The position numbers and the translations under genes are program-made. The notes under the pieces are model-generated. The model was not told the DNA's origin and did not search any database. It saw only the letters and a list, made by a program, of their open reading frames with translations. Positions 22,020-23,410 of a stretch of 23,410 nt of DNA are shown here, one piece after another. This DNA is from JAFGWO01 sp965603295 (GTDB lineage Bacteria > BMS3Abin14). Positions within the stretch are counted from its first letter, which is position 1; the number at the start of each line of letters is the position of its first letter. The stretch spans positions 1 through 23,410 of the forward strand of contig CBFDCL010000031.1 of NCBI GenBank assembly GCA_965603295.1, given 5' to 3'.

Positions 22020-22562
22020 ATGGGATCGAAACGAACATCCCTGTTCCAGGGTTTAACCTTTGGCATGATCTTCGGTTTTCTTCTCCAGAAAGGCGGGGTT
22101 ACGAGATACGATGTAGTTCTCGGACAGCTCCTGTTAAAGGACTTCACCGTCGTCAAGATCATGCTTTCCGCTGTGGTAACAGGCACCATCGGCATCCATC
22201 TTATGAAACACCTGGGATGGGTCCAGTTAAAGCCCAAATCAGGTTCTTGGGGGGGAAACGTCATTGGCGGGCTGATCTTTGGAGTTGGTTTTGCCGTTCT
22301 CGGATATTGTCCGGGAACGATTGCAGGCGCAATGGGCAACGGATATCTGGATGCGGTCTTCGGAGGCCTTCCCGGAATCCTGATTGGCTCCGGAATTCTG
22401 GCGGCAAAGTATCCCAGTTTGAAAAAAGGTGTTTTGAAAAAAGGTTTTTTCGGGGATATCATGATTCCGGAACTTCTGAAAGTCAACGACTGGGTTGTCA
22501 TTGTTCCCTTGTCGATTATTTTGATCGCAGCCATGTACCTTCTGGAACTGGCCGGAGTGTGA
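22020..22562 (+). CDS. YeeE/YedE-family membrane protein, C-terminal half
   Basis: ATG 22020 follows AAAGGAAGTGAA and gives 180 residues with about five hydrophobic segments. FGFLLQKGGVTRYDVVLGQ (about 18-36) and GYCPGTIAGAMGNG with Cys97 match the second half of YeeE/YedE. In-frame upstream codons back to 21702 lie inside the previous gene in another frame and are not used. Together with the upstream protein it carries three family cysteines. The linked flavin reductase about 125 bp downstream may belong to the same unit, which would fit reductive handling of an imported sulfur compound (inference). Confidence 0.88.
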   Translation: MGSKRTSLFQGLTFGMIFGFLLQKGGVTRYDVVLGQLLLKDFTVVKIMLSAVVTGTIGIHLMKHLGWVQLKPKSGSWGGNVIGGLIFGVGFAVLGYCPGTIAGAMGNGYLDAVFGGLPGILIGSGILAAKYPSLKKGVLKKGFFGDIMIPELLKVNDWVVIVPLSIILIAAMYLLELAGV

Positions 22563-22600
22563 CGTCCGGCACAAGGGACTTCCATTTTCGGGAGGTCCGT

Positions 22601-22613
22601 TGTCAGAGCACTA
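22601..22613 (-). repeat. CTCTGACACC motif, copy 14 (reverse orientation)
   Basis: TGTCAGAGCACT on the plus strand is the motif on the minus strand. It lies between the YeeE/YedE pair and the flavin reductase, so it splits a likely operon. Confidence 0.65.
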
Positions 22614-22688
22614 CCGCTGTTAAAGACCGTCCTTCATCCTGACATTGGATTGACTAGCATAAACCAGGGGATGCCAGAGGAATATCCG

Positions 22689-23297
22689 ATGAGTGAAGAA
22701 AAAAATGTGCTGGCAGTTATCGGCAGTTACCGTATCGGCGGCATCGTGGACCAGGCCATTGATGAAATTCTCTCCTCGGCCGAGGAGTCAGGTGCTAGGA
22801 CCAAAAAAATCTTCCTCAAAGACCAACGGATTGAATTCTGCAGGAATTGCCGGGCATGCACACAGGCACCGGGGAAGCAACGGGGGCAATGTGTCATCGA
22901 GGATGACATGAACAACATCCTCGATGAGATCGAGAAAGCGAATGCCATCGTCCTAGGTTCACCGATGAATTTCGGTACTGTAACGGCTGTGATGAAGGTT
23001 TTTGTCGAAAGGCTGGTCTGCTTTGCCTGGTGGCCGTGGGGTAAGGGTACCCCGAAGGTGCGAGACGACATTAAAACCAAACGGGCTGTTATCGTTGTCT
23101 CTTCGGCCGCTCCCTCTTTCCTGGCGCGTGTCTCGAGCAAAATGGTTAAACTCTTGAAGGATTCAGCGGGCCTCCTTGGCGCACGTACCGTGGGAACCCT
23201 TTACATTGGCCTTGCCGCCATGGATAAGGGTCAGCAGATTAGCGTGCGAACAACGCAGAAAGCCGGCTCCTTGGGGAAAAGACTGGTAAAAAGCTAG
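22689..23297 (+). CDS. NADPH-dependent FMN reductase / iron-sulfur flavoprotein-like
   Basis: ATG 22689 follows CAGAGGAAT and gives 202 residues with the flavodoxin-like fold. AVIGSYRIGGIVDQAI (about 9-24) is the phosphate-binding loop region and VLGSPMNFGTVTAVMKVFVERL (about 88-109) is the flavin-binding turn. Four cysteines at 51, 54, 57 and 68 form C-x2-C-x2-C-x10-C before IEDDM. This resembles the compact cluster motif of iron-sulfur flavoproteins, though the last gap is slightly long, so a 4Fe-4S cluster is likely but not certain. FMN would pass electrons from NADPH or ferredoxin. An earlier in-frame ATG (22650) lacks a ribosome site. The tail 190-202 is basic. Confidence 0.88.
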   Translation: MSEEKNVLAVIGSYRIGGIVDQAIDEILSSAEESGARTKKIFLKDQRIEFCRNCRACTQAPGKQRGQCVIEDDMNNILDEIEKANAIVLGSPMNFGTVTAVMKVFVERLVCFAWWPWGKGTPKVRDDIKTKRAVIVVSSAAPSFLARVSSKMVKLLKDSAGLLGARTVGTLYIGLAAMDKGQQISVRTTQKAGSLGKRLVKS

Positions 23298-23355
23298 GGA
23301 GAAAGAAAGAGCAATTCCAAAACCGGAAAAACCCATCTGGTTAACTTGGTAACTT

Positions 23356-23367
23356 GGTGTCAGAGAC
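23356..23367 (-). repeat. CTCTGACACC motif, copy 15 (reverse orientation)
   Basis: GGTGTCAGAGAC on the plus strand, preceded by TAACTTGGTAACTT words. It lies after the flavin reductase, close to the end of the window. Confidence 0.6.
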
Positions 23368-23410
23368 TTTGGTGTGGAGCCGTTACTTTCCGATGGATTT
23401 GGGTGAGATC

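Overview
The window looks like part of a chromosome from a Gram-negative, probably anaerobic bacterium. A Desulfobacterota or 'Deltaproteobacteria'-like origin is my best guess. The guess rests on gene content only: lipoproteins with a Gly-rich stretch right after the lipobox Cys, a DUF362 protein, a fumarate-reductase-like flavoprotein, a split YeeE/YedE pair and an iron-sulfur-type flavin reductase. I see no rRNA, tRNA, CRISPR array, integrase or intact transposase.

Layout. 1-1362 (minus, cut by the window edge): a PlsC-type acyltransferase with a C-terminal membrane region. 1815-6646 (plus): a lipoprotein of eight ELFVYDP-type repeats, a LysE-family exporter, a DUF362 protein and a second lipoprotein with an Asp-box (sialidase-like propeller). 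6737-9544 (minus): a P2-type cation ATPase with unusual ion-site residues. 9758-10050 (plus): a decayed copy of the ELW/ELFVYDP repeat family. 10340-11656 (minus): an RhlE-like DEAD-box helicase. 12043-17441 (plus): a single-domain PAS protein, a fumarate-reductase-like flavoprotein, two exported Amidohydro_2-type proteins and a third lipoprotein. 17542-18612 (minus): a GT4 glycosyltransferase. 18982-20139 (plus): an MFS transporter. 20310-20786 (minus): a small HD-domain protein. 21007-23297 (plus): a HIT protein, two half-size YeeE/YedE proteins and an FMN reductase.

How the genes fit together. Most genes are single transcription units with roomy spacers. Tight couplings are few: the two YeeE/YedE halves (11 bp apart, each with a good ribosome binding site) followed by the flavin reductase, and the flavoprotein followed about 16 bp later by an exported amidohydrolase. 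Cell-envelope and exported proteins dominate 1.8-6.6 kb and 14.0-17.4 kb.

The most unusual signal is between the genes. A short motif, core GTGCTCTGACACC (in the best copies a mini-hairpin GGTG-CTCTGA-CACC), occurs about 15 times, nearly always outside coding sequence. It is joined by two other classes of degenerate repeat: tracts of GTGCAC palindromes and 'word' tracts built from GTTTGAA-, GTGATTAGT- or CGTTGGAC-like units. In three places the repeat forms the 3' end of a coding region, including one stop codon that lies inside the motif. No gene in the window explains these repeats.
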